Origin: Hydractinia symbiolongicarpus
Lineage: Eukaryota; Cnidaria; Hydrozoa; Anthoathecata; Hydractiniidae
Assembly: GCF_029227915.1 (NCBI RefSeq)
Contig: NC_079875.1
Span: 62,001-126,000, forward strand
DNA: 64,000 nt
Direction: 5' to 3'
In this document: positions 1 to 11,252 of the stretch, piece after piece
Layout: each line of letters starts with the position of its first letter
How positions within the stretch are numbered: position 1 is the stretch's first letter
Position numbers and translations under genes: made by a program
The notes under the pieces: generated by a model
Seen by the model: the letters and a program-made list of their open reading frames with translations, nothing else
Told to the model about the DNA's origin: nothing
Database searches by the model: none

Positions 1-705
1 TCGGCCCGTATAGTCAAAAGTATACAAAGAAAGTACCCAGGGAGTAAACTCATTTCCCGAACGATTTTTTAAATTACTTTTTCACCACTAAAACGCATGA
101 GACTTGTAGTTTTCAAAAATGTTTTCATTTTTGATGAGACGCTGAATAAAAGAAGTTTAATCACCGGCAAACGAAAACCTGCGATTTCCCGTAAAACACG
201 GACTCGGCCTGTAAAGTCAAAAGTATACAAAAAAAGTACCCAGGGAGTAAACTCATTTCCCGAACGATTTTTTAAATTATTATTTCACCACTAAAGCCCA
301 TGAGACTTGTAGTTTTTAAAGATGTTTTCATTTTTGATGAGACGCTGAATAAAAGAAGTTTAATCGCCGGCAAACGAAAACCTGCGACTTCCCGTAACTC
401 CCGGACTCGGCCCGTATAGTCAAAAGTATAAAAAGAAAGTACGCAGGGAGTAAACTCATTTCCCGAACGATTTTTCAAATTATTTCTCCACCACTAGAAC
501 GAATGAGACTTGTAGTTTTCCAAAATGTTTCCTTTTTTAATGAGACGCTTAATGAAAGAGGTTTAATCGCCGGCAAACAAAAACCCCCGATTTACCGTAA
601 ATCCCAGACTCGGCCCGTATAGTCAAAAGTATACAAAGAATGTACCCAGGGAGTAAACTCATTTCCCGAACGATTTTTTAAATTACTTTTTCACCACTAA
701 AACGC

Positions 706-908
706 ATGAGACTTGTAGTTTTCAAAAATGTTTTCATTTTTGATGAGACGCTGAATAAAAGAAGTTTAATCGCCGGCAAACGAAAACCTGCGATTTCCCG
801 TAAATCCCGGACTCGGCCTGTAAAGTCAAAAGTATACAAAAAAAGTACCCAGGGAGTAAACTCATTTCCCGAACGATTTTCCAAATTATTTCTGCACCAC
901 TAGAACGA
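706..908 (+). repeat. Representative satellite monomer (203 bp)
   Basis: This copy serves as a coordinate reference, with base 1 at the A of ATGAGACTTG. Landmarks: dyad of two 9-base arms at 17-38; AATAAA at 49-54; a CpG-rich stretch with GCCGGC at 67-72; TTTCCCGTAAATCCCGG at about 89-105; the palindrome GTATAC at 127-132; CCCAGGGAG at 143-151; TTCCCGAACGATTTT at 161-175; and an A/T-rich subtype-specific tail at 176-203. It has 42 C and 36 G (38% G+C) and 11 CpG. The choice of base 1 is arbitrary. Reading frame does not carry across monomers because 203 is not a multiple of three. Confidence 0.93.
722..743. other. Perfect 9-bp inverted repeat with TTTT loop (representative copy)
   Basis: The left arm TCAAAAATG and right arm CATTTTTGA are exact reverse complements separated by TTTT. 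The element sits at monomer bases 17-38 and is present in every monomer that reads TTTTC before the A-run. Monomers reading TTTTTA or TTTTCC there keep a shorter stem. It could extrude as a hairpin or cruciform or be a dyad binding site for a dimeric protein; function is inferred only. Confidence 0.7.
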
Positions 909-1112
909 ATGACAACTTGTAGTTTTCCAACATGTTTTCATTTTTGATGAGACGCTGAATAAAAGAAGTTTAATCGCCGGCAAACAAAAACCCGCCATTT
1001 CCCGTAAACCCTGGACTCGGTCCGTATAGTCAAAAGTATACAGAGAAAGTACCCAGGGAGTAAACTCATTTCCCGAACGATTTTCCAAATTATTTCTGCA
1101 CCACTAGAACGA
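909..1112 (+). repeat. Degenerate 204-bp monomer with one-base insertion
   Basis: The start reads ATGACAACTTG instead of ATGAGACTTG, so the monomer is one base longer, and it carries AACATG where relatives have AAAATG. It has no matching counterpart in the second copy of this segment near 9,229, where only the normal ccactagaacga-type monomer occurs. It looks like a monomer gained here, or lost from the other copy, after the segmental duplication. Confidence 0.75.
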
Positions 1113-1315
1113 ATGAGACTTGTAGTTTTCCAAAATGTTTTCATTTTTGATGAGACGCTGAATAAAAGAAGTTTAATCGCCGGCAAACGAAAACCCGCCA
1201 TTTCCCGTAAACCCTGGACTCGGTCCGTATAGTCAAAAGTATACAGAGAAAGTACCCAGGGAGTAAACTCATTTCCCGAACGATTTTTTAAATTACTTTT
1301 TCACCACTAAAACGC

Positions 1316-2533
1316 ATGAGACTTGTAGTTTTCAAAAATGTTTTCATTTTTGATGAGACGCTGAATAAAAGAAGTTTAATCACCGGCAAACGAAAACCTG
1401 CGATTTCCCGTAAAACCCGGACTCGGCCTGTAAAATCAAAAGTATACAAAAAAAGTACCCAGGGAGTAAACTCATTTCCCGAACGATTTTTTAAATTACT
1501 TTTTCACCACTAAAACGCATGACACTTGTAGTTTTTAAAAATGTTTTCATTTTTGATGAGACGCTGAATAAAAGAAGTTTAATCGCCGGCAAACGAAAAC
1601 CTGCGATTTCCCGTAAATCCCGGACTCGGCCTGTAAAGTCAAAAGTATACAAAAAAAGTACCCAGGGAGTAAACTCATTTCCCGAACGATTTTCCAAATT
1701 ATTTCTGCACCACTAGAACGAATGAGACTTGTAGTTTTCCAAAATGTTTTCATTTTTGATGAGACGCTGAATAAAAGAAGTTTAATCGCCGGCAAACGAA
1801 AACCCGCCATTTCCCGTAAACCCTGGACTCGGTCCGTATAGTCAAAAGTATACAGAGAAAGTACCCAGGGAGTAAACCCATTTCCCGAACGATTTTTTAA
1901 ATTACTTTTTCACCACTAAAACGCATGAGACTTGTAGTTTTCAAAAATGTTTTCATTTTTGATGAGACGCTGAATAAAAGAAGTTTAATCACCGGCAAAC
2001 GAAAACCTGCGATTTCCCGTAAAACCCGGACTCGGCCTGTAAAATCAAAAGTATACAAAAAAAGTACCCAGGGAGTAAACTCATTTCCCGAACGATTTTT
2101 TAAATTACTTTTTCACCACTAAAACGCATGACACTTGTAGTTTTTAAAAATGTTTTCATTTTTGATGAGACGCTGAATAAAAGAAGTTTAATCGCCGGCA
2201 AACGAAAACCTGCGATTTCCCGTAAATCCCGGACTCGGCCTGTAAAGTCAAAAGTATACAAAAAAAGTACCCAGGGAGTAAACTCATTTCCCGAACGATT
2301 TTCCAAATTATTTCTGCACCACTAGAACGAATGAGACTTGTAGTTTTCCAAAATGTTTTCATTTTTGATGAGACGCTGAATAAAAGAAGTTTAATCGCCG
2401 GCAAACGAAAACCCGCCATTTCCCGTAAACCCTGGACTCGGTCCGTATAGTCAAAAGTATACAGAGAAAGTACCCAGGGAGTAAACTCATTTCCCGAACG
2501 ATTTTTTAAATTACTTTTTCACCACTAAAACGC
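1316..2533 (+). repeat. 609-bp trimer in two tandem copies
   Basis: Copies are 1316-1924 and 1925-2533. Each contains a caccggc monomer with the private variant TGTAAAATCAAAAG, then an ATGACACTTG monomer, then a ccactagaacga-type monomer. By eye the copies differ at about 1,877 (CCCATT against CTCATT) and little else. The counterpart near 9.2-10.4 kb has one trimer fewer, so copy number changed after the segmental duplication. Confidence 0.83.
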
Positions 2534-3548
2534 ATCAGACTTGTAGTTTTCAAAAATGTTTTCATTTTTGATGAGACGCTGAATAAAAAAAGTTTAATCG
2601 CCGGCAAACGAAAACCTGCGATTTCCTGTAAATCCCGGACTCGGCCTGTAAAGTCAAAAGTATACAAAAAAAGTACCCAGGGAGTAAACTCATTTCCCGA
2701 ACGATTTTTTAAATTATTATTTCACCACTAAAGCCCATGAGACTTGTAGTTTTTAAAGATGTTTTCATTTTTGATGAGACGCTGAATAAAAGAAGTTTAA
2801 TCGCCGGCAAACGAAAACCTGTGACTTCCCGTAACTCCCGGACTCGGCCCGTATAGTCAAAAGTATAAAAAGGAAGTACGCAGGGAGTAAACTCATTTCC
2901 CGAACGATTTTTCAAATTATTTCTCCACCACTAGAACGAATGAGACTTGTAGTTTTCCAAAATGTTTCCTTTTTTAATGAGACGCTTAATGAAAGAGGTT
3001 TAATCGCCGGCAAACGAAAACCCCCGATTTCCCGTAAATCCCAGACTCGGCCCGTATAGTCAAAAGTATACAAAGAATGTACCCAGGGAGTAAACTCATT
3101 TCCCGAACGATTTTTTAAATTACTTTTTCACCACTAAAACGCATGAGACTTGTAGTTTTCAAAAATGTTTTCATTTTTGATGAGACGCTGAATAAAAGAA
3201 GTTTAATCGCCGGCAAACGAAAACCTGCGATTTCCCGTAAATCCCGGACTCGGCCTGTAAAGTCAAAAGTATACAAAAAAAGTACCCAGGGAGTAAACTC
3301 ATTTCCCGAACGATTTTCCAAATTATTTCTGCACCACTAGAACGAATGAGACTTGTAGTTTTCCAAAATGTTTTCATTTTTGATGAGACGCTGAATAAAA
3401 GAAGTTTAATCGACGGCAAACGAAAACCCGCCATTTCCCGTAAACCCTGGACTCGGTCCGTATAGTCAAAAGTATACAGAGAAAGTACCCAGGGAGTAAA
3501 CTCATTTCCCAAACGATTTTTTAAATTACTTTTTCACCACTAAAACGC

Positions 3549-3954
3549 ATGACACTTGTAGTTTTCAAAAATGTTTTCATTTTTGATGAGACGCTGAATA
3601 AAAGAAGTTTAATCTCCGGCAAACGAAAACCTGCGATTTCCCGTAAATCCCGGACTCGGCCTGTAAAGTCAAAAGTATACAAAAAAAGTACCCAGGGAGC
3701 AAACTCATTTCCCGAACGATTTTTTAAATTATTATTTCACCACTAAAGCCCATGACACTTGTAGTTTTCAAAAATGTTTTCATTTTTGATGAGACGCTGA
3801 ATAAAAGAAGTTTAATCTCCGGCAAACGAAAACCTGCGATTTCCCGTAAATCCCAGACTCGGCCTGTAAAGTCAAAAGTATACAAAAAAAGTACCCAGGG
3901 AGCAAACTCATTTCCCGAACGATTTTTTAAATTATTATTTCACCACTAAAGCCC
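3549..3954 (+). repeat. Near-identical adjacent monomer pair (ATGACAC / ctccggc type)
   Basis: Monomers at 3549 and 3752 share ATGACACTTG, AATCTCCGGC and GGGAGCAAACTC, an uncommon case of two neighbours of the same subtype. The only internal difference noticed is CCCGGACTC against CCCAGACTC near 3,853. The same pair recurs at 12,266 and 12,469. Confidence 0.8.
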
Positions 3955-5171
3955 ATGAGACTTGTAGTTTTTAAAAATGTTTTCATTTTTGATGAGACGC
4001 TGAATAAAAGAAGTTTAATCGCCGGCAAACGAAAACCCGCGACTTCCCGTAACTCCCGGACTCGGCCCGTATAGTCAAAAGTATAAAAAGAAAGAACCCA
4101 GGGAGTAAACTCATTTCCCGAACGATTTTTCAAATTATTTCTGCACCACTAGAACGAATGAGACTTGTAGTTTTCCAAAATGTTTTCATTTTTGATGAGA
4201 CGCTGAATAAAAGAAGTTTAATCGCCGGCAAACGAAAACCCGCCATTTCCCGTAAACCCTGGACTCGGTCCGTATAGTCAAAAGTATACAGAGAAAGTAC
4301 CCAGGGAGTAAACTCATTTCCCGAACGATTTTTTAAATTAATTTTTCACCACTAAAACGCATGAGACTTGTAGTTTTCAAAAATGTTTTCATTTTTGATG
4401 AGATGCTGAATAAAAGAAGTTTAATCGCTGGCAAACGAAAACCTGCGATTTCCCGTAAATCCCGGACTCGGCCTGTAAAGTCAAAAGTATACAAAAAAAG
4501 TACCCAGGGAGTAAACTCATTTCCCGAACGATTTTTCAAATTATTCTGCACCACTAGAACGAATGAGACTTGTAGTTTTCCAAAATGTTTTTATTTTTGA
4601 TGGGACGCTGAATAAAAGAAGTTTAATCGCCGGCAAACGAAAACCCCCGATTTCCCGTAAATCCCGGGCTTGTCCCGCATTGTCGAATGTATACAAAGAA
4701 AGTACCCTGTGAGTAAACTCGTTTCCAGAACGATTTTTTAAATTATCTTTTCACCACTAAATCGCATGAGACTTGTAGTTTTTAAAAATGTTTTCATTTT
4801 TGATGAGACGCTGAATAAAAGAAGTTTAATCGCCGGCAAACGAAAACCTGCGATTTCCCGTAAATCCCAGACTCGGCCCGTATAGTCAAAAGTATACAAA
4901 GAATGTACCCAGGGAGTAAACTCATTTCCCGAACGATTTTTTAAATTACTTTTTCACCACTAAAACGCATGAGACTTGTAGTTTTCAAAAATGTTTTCAT
5001 TTTTGATGAGACGCTGAATAAAAGAAGTTTAATCGCCGGCAAACGAAAACCTGCGATTTCCCGTAAAACCCGGACTCGGCCTGTAAAGTCAAAAGTATAC
5101 AAAAAAAGTACCCAGGGAGTAAACTCATTTTCCGAACGATTTTTTAAGTTACTTTTTGACCACTAAAACGC

Positions 5172-8100
5172 ATGAGACTTGTAGTTTTCAAAAATGTTTT
5201 CATTTTTGATGAGACGCTGAATAAAAGAAGTTTAATCACCGGCAAACGAAGACCTGCGATTTCCCGTAAAACCCGGACTCGGCCTGTAAAGTCAAATGTA
5301 TACAAAAAAGTACCCAGGGAGTAAACTCATTTCCCGAACGATTTTTCAAATTATTTCTGCACCATTAGAACGAATAAGACTTTTAGTTTTCCAAAATGTT
5401 TTCACTTTTAATGAGACGCTTAATGAAAGAGGTTTAATCGCCGGCAAACGAAAACCCGCGATTTCCCGTAAATCCCGGGCTTGTCCCGTATAATCGAATG
5501 TATACAAAGAAAGTACCCTGTGAGTAAACTTATTTCCAGAACGATTTTTTAAATTATCTTTTCACCACTAAATCGCATGACACTTGTAGTTTTCAAAAAT
5601 GTTTTCATTTTTGATGAGACGCTGAATAAAAGAAGTTTAATCGCCGGCAAACGAAAACCTGCGATTTCCCGTAAAACCCGGACTCGGCCTGTAAAGTCAA
5701 AAGTATACAAAAAAAGTACCCAGGGAGTAAACTCATTTCCCGAACGATTTTTTAAATTATTATTTCACCACTAAAGCCCATGAGACTTGTAGTTTTTAAA
5801 AGTGTTTTCATTTTTGATGAGACGCTGAATAAATGGAGTTTAATCGCCGGCAAACAAAACCCACCATTTCCCGTAAACCCCGGACTTGGCCCGTATAGTC
5901 AAAAGTATACAAAGAAAGTACCCAGGGAGTAAACTCATTTCCCGAACGATTTTTTAAGTTACTTTTTGACCACTAAAACGCATGAGACTTGTAGTTTTCA
6001 AAAATGTTTTCATTTTTGATGAGACGCTGAATAAAAGAAGTTTAATCACCGGCAAACGAAGACCTGCGATTTCCCGTAAAACCCGGACTCGGCCTGTAAA
6101 GTCAAATGTATACAAAAAAGTACCCAGGGAGTAAACTCATTTCCCGAACGATTTTTCAAATTACTTCTGCACCATTAGAACGAATAAGACTTTTAGTTTT
6201 CCAAAATGTTTTCACTTTTAATGAGACGCTTAATGAAAGAGGTTTAATCGCCGGCAAACGAAAACCCGCGATTTCCCGTAAATCCCGGGCTTGTCCCGTA
6301 TAGTCGAATGTATACAAAGAAAGTACCCTGTGAGTAAACTTATTTCCAGAACGATTTTTTAAATTATCTTTTCACCACTAAATCGCATGAGACTTGTAGT
6401 TTTCAAAAATGTTTTCATTTTTGATGAGACGCTGAATAAAAGAAGTTTAACCGCCGGCAAACGAAAACCTGTGATTTCCCGTAAATCCCAGACTCGGCCC
6501 GTATAGTTAAAAGTATACAAATAAAGTACCCAGGGAGTAAACTCATCTTCCGAACGATTTTTTAAATTATTGTTTCACCACTAAAGCCCATGAGAATTGT
6601 AGTTTTTAAAAATGTTTTCATTTGTGATGAGACGCTGAATAAAAGAAGTTTAATCGCCGGCAAACGGAAACCCGCCATTTCCCGTAAACCCTGGAGTCGG
6701 TCCGTATAGTCAAAAGTATACAAAGAAAGTACCCAGGGAGTAAACTCATTTCCGGAACGATTTTTTAAATTATTTTTTCACCACTAAAACGCATGAGACT
6801 TGTAGTTTTCAAAAATGTTTTCATTTTTGATGAGACGCTGAATAAAAAAAGTTTAATGGCCGGCAAACGAAAACCTGCGATTTCCTGTAAATCCCGGACT
6901 CGGCCTGTAAAGACAAAAGTATACAAAAAAAGTACCCAGGGAGTAAACTCATATCCCGAACGATTTTTTAAATTATTATTTCACCACTAAAGCCCATGAG
7001 ACTTGTAGTTTTCATAAATGTTTTCATTTTTAATGAGACGCTTAATGAAAGAGGTTTAATCGCCGGCAAACGAAAACCAGCGATTTGCCCTAAAACCCGG
7101 GCTTGGCCCGTGTAGTCGAATGTATACAAAGAAAGTACCCTGTGAGTAAACTCATTTCCAAAACGATTTTTTAAATTATCTTTTCACCACTAAATCGCAT
7201 GAGACTTGTAGTTTTCAAAAATGTTTTCATTTTTGATGAGACGCTGAATAAAAGAAGTTTAACCGCCGGCAAACGAAAACCTGCGATTTCCCGTAAATCC
7301 CAGACTCGGCCCGTATAGTTAAAAGTATACAAATAAAGTACCCAGGGAGTAAACTCATCTTCCGAACGATTTTTTAAATTATTGTTTCACCACTAAAGCC
7401 CATGAGAATTGTAGTTTTTAAAAATGTTTTCATTTTTGATGAGACGCTGAATAAAAGAAGTTTAATCGCCGGCAAACGGAAACCCGCCATTTCCCGTAAA
7501 CCCTGGAGTCGGTCCGTATAGTCAAAAGTATACAAAGAAAGTACCCAGGGAGTAAACTCATTTCCGGAACGATTTTTTAAATTATTTTTTCACCACTAAA
7601 ACGCATGAGACTTGTAGTTTTCAAAAATGTTTTCATTTTTGATGAGACGCTGAATAAAAAAAGTTTAATGGCCGGCAAACGAAAACCTGCGATTTCCTGT
7701 AAATCCCGGACTCGGCCTGTAAAGACAAGAGTATACAAAAAAAGTACCCAGGGAGTAAACTCATATCCCGAACGATTTTTTAAATTATTATTTCACCACT
7801 AAAGCCCATGAGACTTGTAGTTTTCATAAATGTTTTCATTTTTAATGAGACGCTTAATGAAAGAGGTTTAATCGCCGGCAAACGAAAACCAGCGATTTGC
7901 CCTAAAACCCGGGCTTGGCCCGTGTAGTCGAATGTATACAAAGAAAGTACCCTGTGAGTAAACTCATTTCCCAAACGATTTTTTAAATTATCTTTTCACC
8001 ACTAAAACGCTTGAGACTTGTAGTTTTTAAAAATGTTTTCATTTTTGATAAGACGCTGAATAAAAGAAGTTTAATCGCCGGTAAACGAAAACCTGCGATT

Positions 8101-8320
8101 TCCCGTAAAACCCGGACTCGGCCTGTAAAGTCAAAAGTATACAAAAAAAGTACCCAGGGAGTAAACTCATTTCCCGAACGATTTTTTAAATTATTATTTC
8201 ACCACTAAAGCCCATGAGACTTGTAGTTTTTAAAAGTGTTTTCATTTTTGATGAGACGCTGAATAAATGGAGTTTAATCGCCGGCAAACGAAAACTCGCC
8301 ATTTCCCGTAAACCCCGGAC
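5172..8320 (+). repeat. Right-type satellite island within the left domain
   Basis: Monomers here carry marks otherwise found beyond 33 kb: ccattagaacga tails followed by ATAAGACTTTTAG (5,374 and 6,184), ccctgtgag forms, CCCTAAAACCCGGG, TGTAAAGACAAA and CATATCCCG. The interval about 5,140-5,580 is repeated at about 5,950-6,390, sharing TTAAGTTACTTTTTGACC and AACGAAGACC. No gene is present. Confidence 0.82.
6387..8010 (+). repeat. 812-bp tetramer in two tandem copies
   Basis: Copies are 6387-7198 and 7199-8010, exactly four monomers each. Shared private variants include AACCGCCGGC, AGTTAAAAGTATACAAATAAAG, ATGAGAATTG, TTTAATGGCCGGC and GATTTGCCCTAAAAC. Differences seen include CTGTGATT against CTGCGATT, TTTGTGATGAG against TTTTTGATGAG near 6,634/7,436, and GACAAAAG against GACAAGAG. 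Confidence 0.88.
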
Positions 8321-11055
8321 TCGGCCCGTATAGTCAAAAGTATACAAAGAAAGTACCCAGGGAGTAAACTCATTTCCCGAACGATTTTTTAAATTACTTT
8401 TTCACCACTAAAACGCATGAGACTTGTAGTTTTCAAAAATGTTTTCATTTTTGATGAGACGCTGAATAAAAGAAGTTTAATCACCGGCAAACGAAAACCT
8501 GCGATTTCCCGTAAAACACGGACTCGGCCTGTAAAGTCAAAAGTATACAAAAAAAGTACCCAGGGAGTAAACTCATTTCCCGAACGATTTTTTAAATTAT
8601 TATTTCACCACTAAAGCCCATGAGACTTGTAGTTTTTAAAGATGTTTTCATTTTTGATGAGACGCTGAATAAAAGAAGTTTAATCGCCGGCAAACGAAAA
8701 CCTGCGACTTCCCGTAACTCCCGGACTCGGCCCGTATAGTCAAAAGTATAAAAAGAAAGTACGCAGGGAGTAAACTCATTTCCCGAACGATTTTTCAAAT
8801 TATTTCTCCACCACTAGAACGAATGAGACTTGTAGTTTTCCAAAATGTTTCCTTTTTTAATGAGACGCTTAATGAAAGAGGTTTAATCGCCGGCAAACAA
8901 AAACCCCTGATTTACCGTAAATCCCAGACTCGGCCCGTATAGTCAAAAGTATACAAAGAATGTACCCAGGGAGTAAACTCATTTCCCGAACGATTTTTTA
9001 AATTACTTTTTCACCACTAAAACGCATGAGACTTGTAGTTTTCAAAAATGTTTTCATTTTTGATGAGACGCTGAATAAAAGAAGTTTAATCGCCGGCAAA
9101 CGAAAACCTGCGATTTCCCGTAAATCCCGGACTCGGCCTGTAAAGTCAAAAGTATACAAAAAAAGTACCCAGGGAGTAAACTCATTTCCCGAACGATTTT
9201 CCAAATTATTTCTGCACCACTAGAACGAATGAGACTTGTAGTTTTCCAAAATGTTTTCATTTTTGATGAGACGCTGAATAAAAGAAGTTTAATCGCCGGC
9301 AAACGAAAACCCGCCATTTCCCGTAAACCCTGGACTCGGTCCGTATAGTCAAAAGTATACAGAGAAAGTACCCAGGGAGTAAACTCATTTCCCGAACGAT
9401 TTTTTAAATTACTTTTTCACCACTAAAACGCATGACACTTGTAGTTTTTAAAAATGTTTTCATTTTTGATGAGACGCTGAATAAAAGAAGTTTAATCGCC
9501 GGCAAACGAAAACCTGCGATTTCCCGTAAATCCCGGACTCGGCCTGTAAAGTCAAAAGTATACAAAAAAAGTACCCAGGGAGTAAACTCATTTCCCGAAC
9601 GATTTTCCAAATTATTTCTGCATCACTAGAACGAATGAGACTTGTAGTTTTCCAAAATGTTTTCATTTTTGATGAGACGCTGAATAAAAGAAGTTTAATC
9701 GCCGGCAAACGAAAACCCGCCATTTCCCGTAAACCCTGGACTCGGTCCGTATAGTCAAAAGTATACAGAGAAAGTACCCAGGGAGTAAACTCATTTCCCG
9801 AACGATTTTTTAAATTACTTTTTCACCACTAAAACGCATGAGACTTGTAGTTTTCAAAAATGTTTTCATTTTTGATGAGACGCTGAATAAAAGAAGTTTA
9901 ATCACCGGCAAACGAAAACCTGCGATTTCCCGTAAAACCCGGACTCGGCCTGTAAAATCAAAAGTATACAAAAAAAGTACCCAGGGAGTAAACTCATTTC
10001 CCGAACGATTTTTTAAATTACTTTTTCACCACTAAAACGCATGACACTTGTAGTTTTTAAAAATGTTTTCATTTTTGATGAGACGCTGAATAAAAGAAGT
10101 TTAATCGCCGGCAAACGAAAACCTGCGATTTCCCGTAAATCCCGGACTCGGCCTGTAAAGTCAAAAGTATACAAAAAAAGTACCCAGGGAGTAAACTCAT
10201 TTCCCGAACGATTTTCCAAATTATTTCTGCACCACTAGAACGAATGAGACTTGTAGTTTTCCAAAATGTTTTCATTTTTGATGAGACGCTGAATAAAAGA
10301 AGTTTAATCGCCGGCAAACGAAAACCCGCCATTTCCCGTAAACCCTGGACTCGGTCCGTATAGTCAAAAGTATACAGAGAAAGTACCCAGGGAGTAAACT
10401 CATTTCCCGAACGATTTTTTAAATTACTTTTTCACCACTAAAACGCATGAGACTTGTAGTTTTCAAAAATGTTTTCATTTTTGATGAGACGCTGAATAAA
10501 AAAAGTTTAATCGCCGGCAAACGAAAACCTGCGATTTCCTGTAAATCCCGGACTCGGCCTGTAAAGTCAAAAGTATACAAAAAAAGTACCCAGGGAGTAA
10601 ACTCATTTCCCGAACGATTTTTTAAATTATTATTTCACCACTAAAGCCCATGAGACTTGTAGTTTTTAAAGATGTTTTCATTTTTGATGAGACGCTGAAT
10701 AAAAGAAGTTTAATCGCCGGCAAACGAAAACCTGTGACTTCCCGTAACTCCCGGACTCGGCCCGTATAGTCAAAAGTATAAAAAGGAAGTACGCAGGGAG
10801 TAAACTCATTTCCCGAACGATTTTTCAAATTATTTCTCCACCACTAGAACGAATGAGACTTGTAGTTTTCCAAAATGTTTCCTTTTTTAATGAGACGCTT
10901 AATGAAAGAGGTTTAATCGCCGGCAAACGAAAACCCCCGATTTCCCGTAAATCCCAGACTCGGCCCGTATAGTCAAAAGTATACAAAGAATGTACCCAGG
11001 GAGTAAACTCATTTCCCGAACGATTTTTTAAATTACTTTTTCACCACTAAAACGC

Positions 11056-11252
11056 ATGAGACTTGTAGTTTTCAAAAATGTTTTCATTTTTGATGAGACG
11101 CTGAATAAAAGAAGTTTAATCGCCGGCAAACGAAAACCTGCGATTTCCCGTAAATCCCGGACTCGGCCTGTAAAGTCAAAAGTATACAAAAAAAGTAGAG
11201 TAAACTCATTTCCCGAACGATTTTTTAAATTACTTTTTCACCACTAAAACGC
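11056..11252 (+). repeat. 197-bp monomer with 6-bp deletion
   Basis: At about 11,195-11,200 the usual AAGTACCCAGGGAGTAAAC is shortened to AAGTAGAGTAAAC. The loss removes part of the CCCAGGG half-palindrome. I saw it only once in the window. The next monomer belongs to a different place in the source segment, so the lesion lies close to a rearrangement join. Confidence 0.85.

Larger units (their letters stand above)
1..5171 (+). repeat. Left-type satellite segment, first copy
   Basis: Monomers begin at 97, 300, 503, 706, 909, 1113 and then every 202-203 bp to 4969. Most carry the tails ccactaaaacgc, ccactaaagccc or ccactagaacga and the cccagggag form. Bases 1 to about 5,060 are closely matched by 8,321 to about 13,780. 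No gene is present. Confidence 0.88.

Noticed and set aside
97-294. Recurrent 65-codon open frame on the + strand starting at the monomer ATG
   Set aside because: It appears in many monomers only because the monomers are copies. It ends at the TAA or TAG in the monomer tail, 203 bp is not a multiple of three so frames do not join, and one-base indels and loss of the ATG occur freely. The predicted product is a low-complexity basic peptide with no domain I recognise.
427-437. TATA box (GTATAAAAAG) in some monomers
   Set aside because: It arises from a one-base change in the GTATACAAAG stretch of the repeat and has no associated gene or initiator; it is probably coincidence.
272-478. Recurrent 68- to 90-codon open frames on the - strand, some running across monomer joins up to 113 codons
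   Set aside because: These overlap the + strand frames in every monomer, change length with single substitutions, and have no recognisable domain. They are by-products of a stop-poor stretch of the repeat.
770-795. CENP-B box in the monomer
   Set aside because: The reverse complement of monomer bases 67-79 contains TTTCGTTTGCCGGCG, which shares TTCG with the box, but the required A and CGGG positions do not match. The TTCGGGAAATGAG region also fails.
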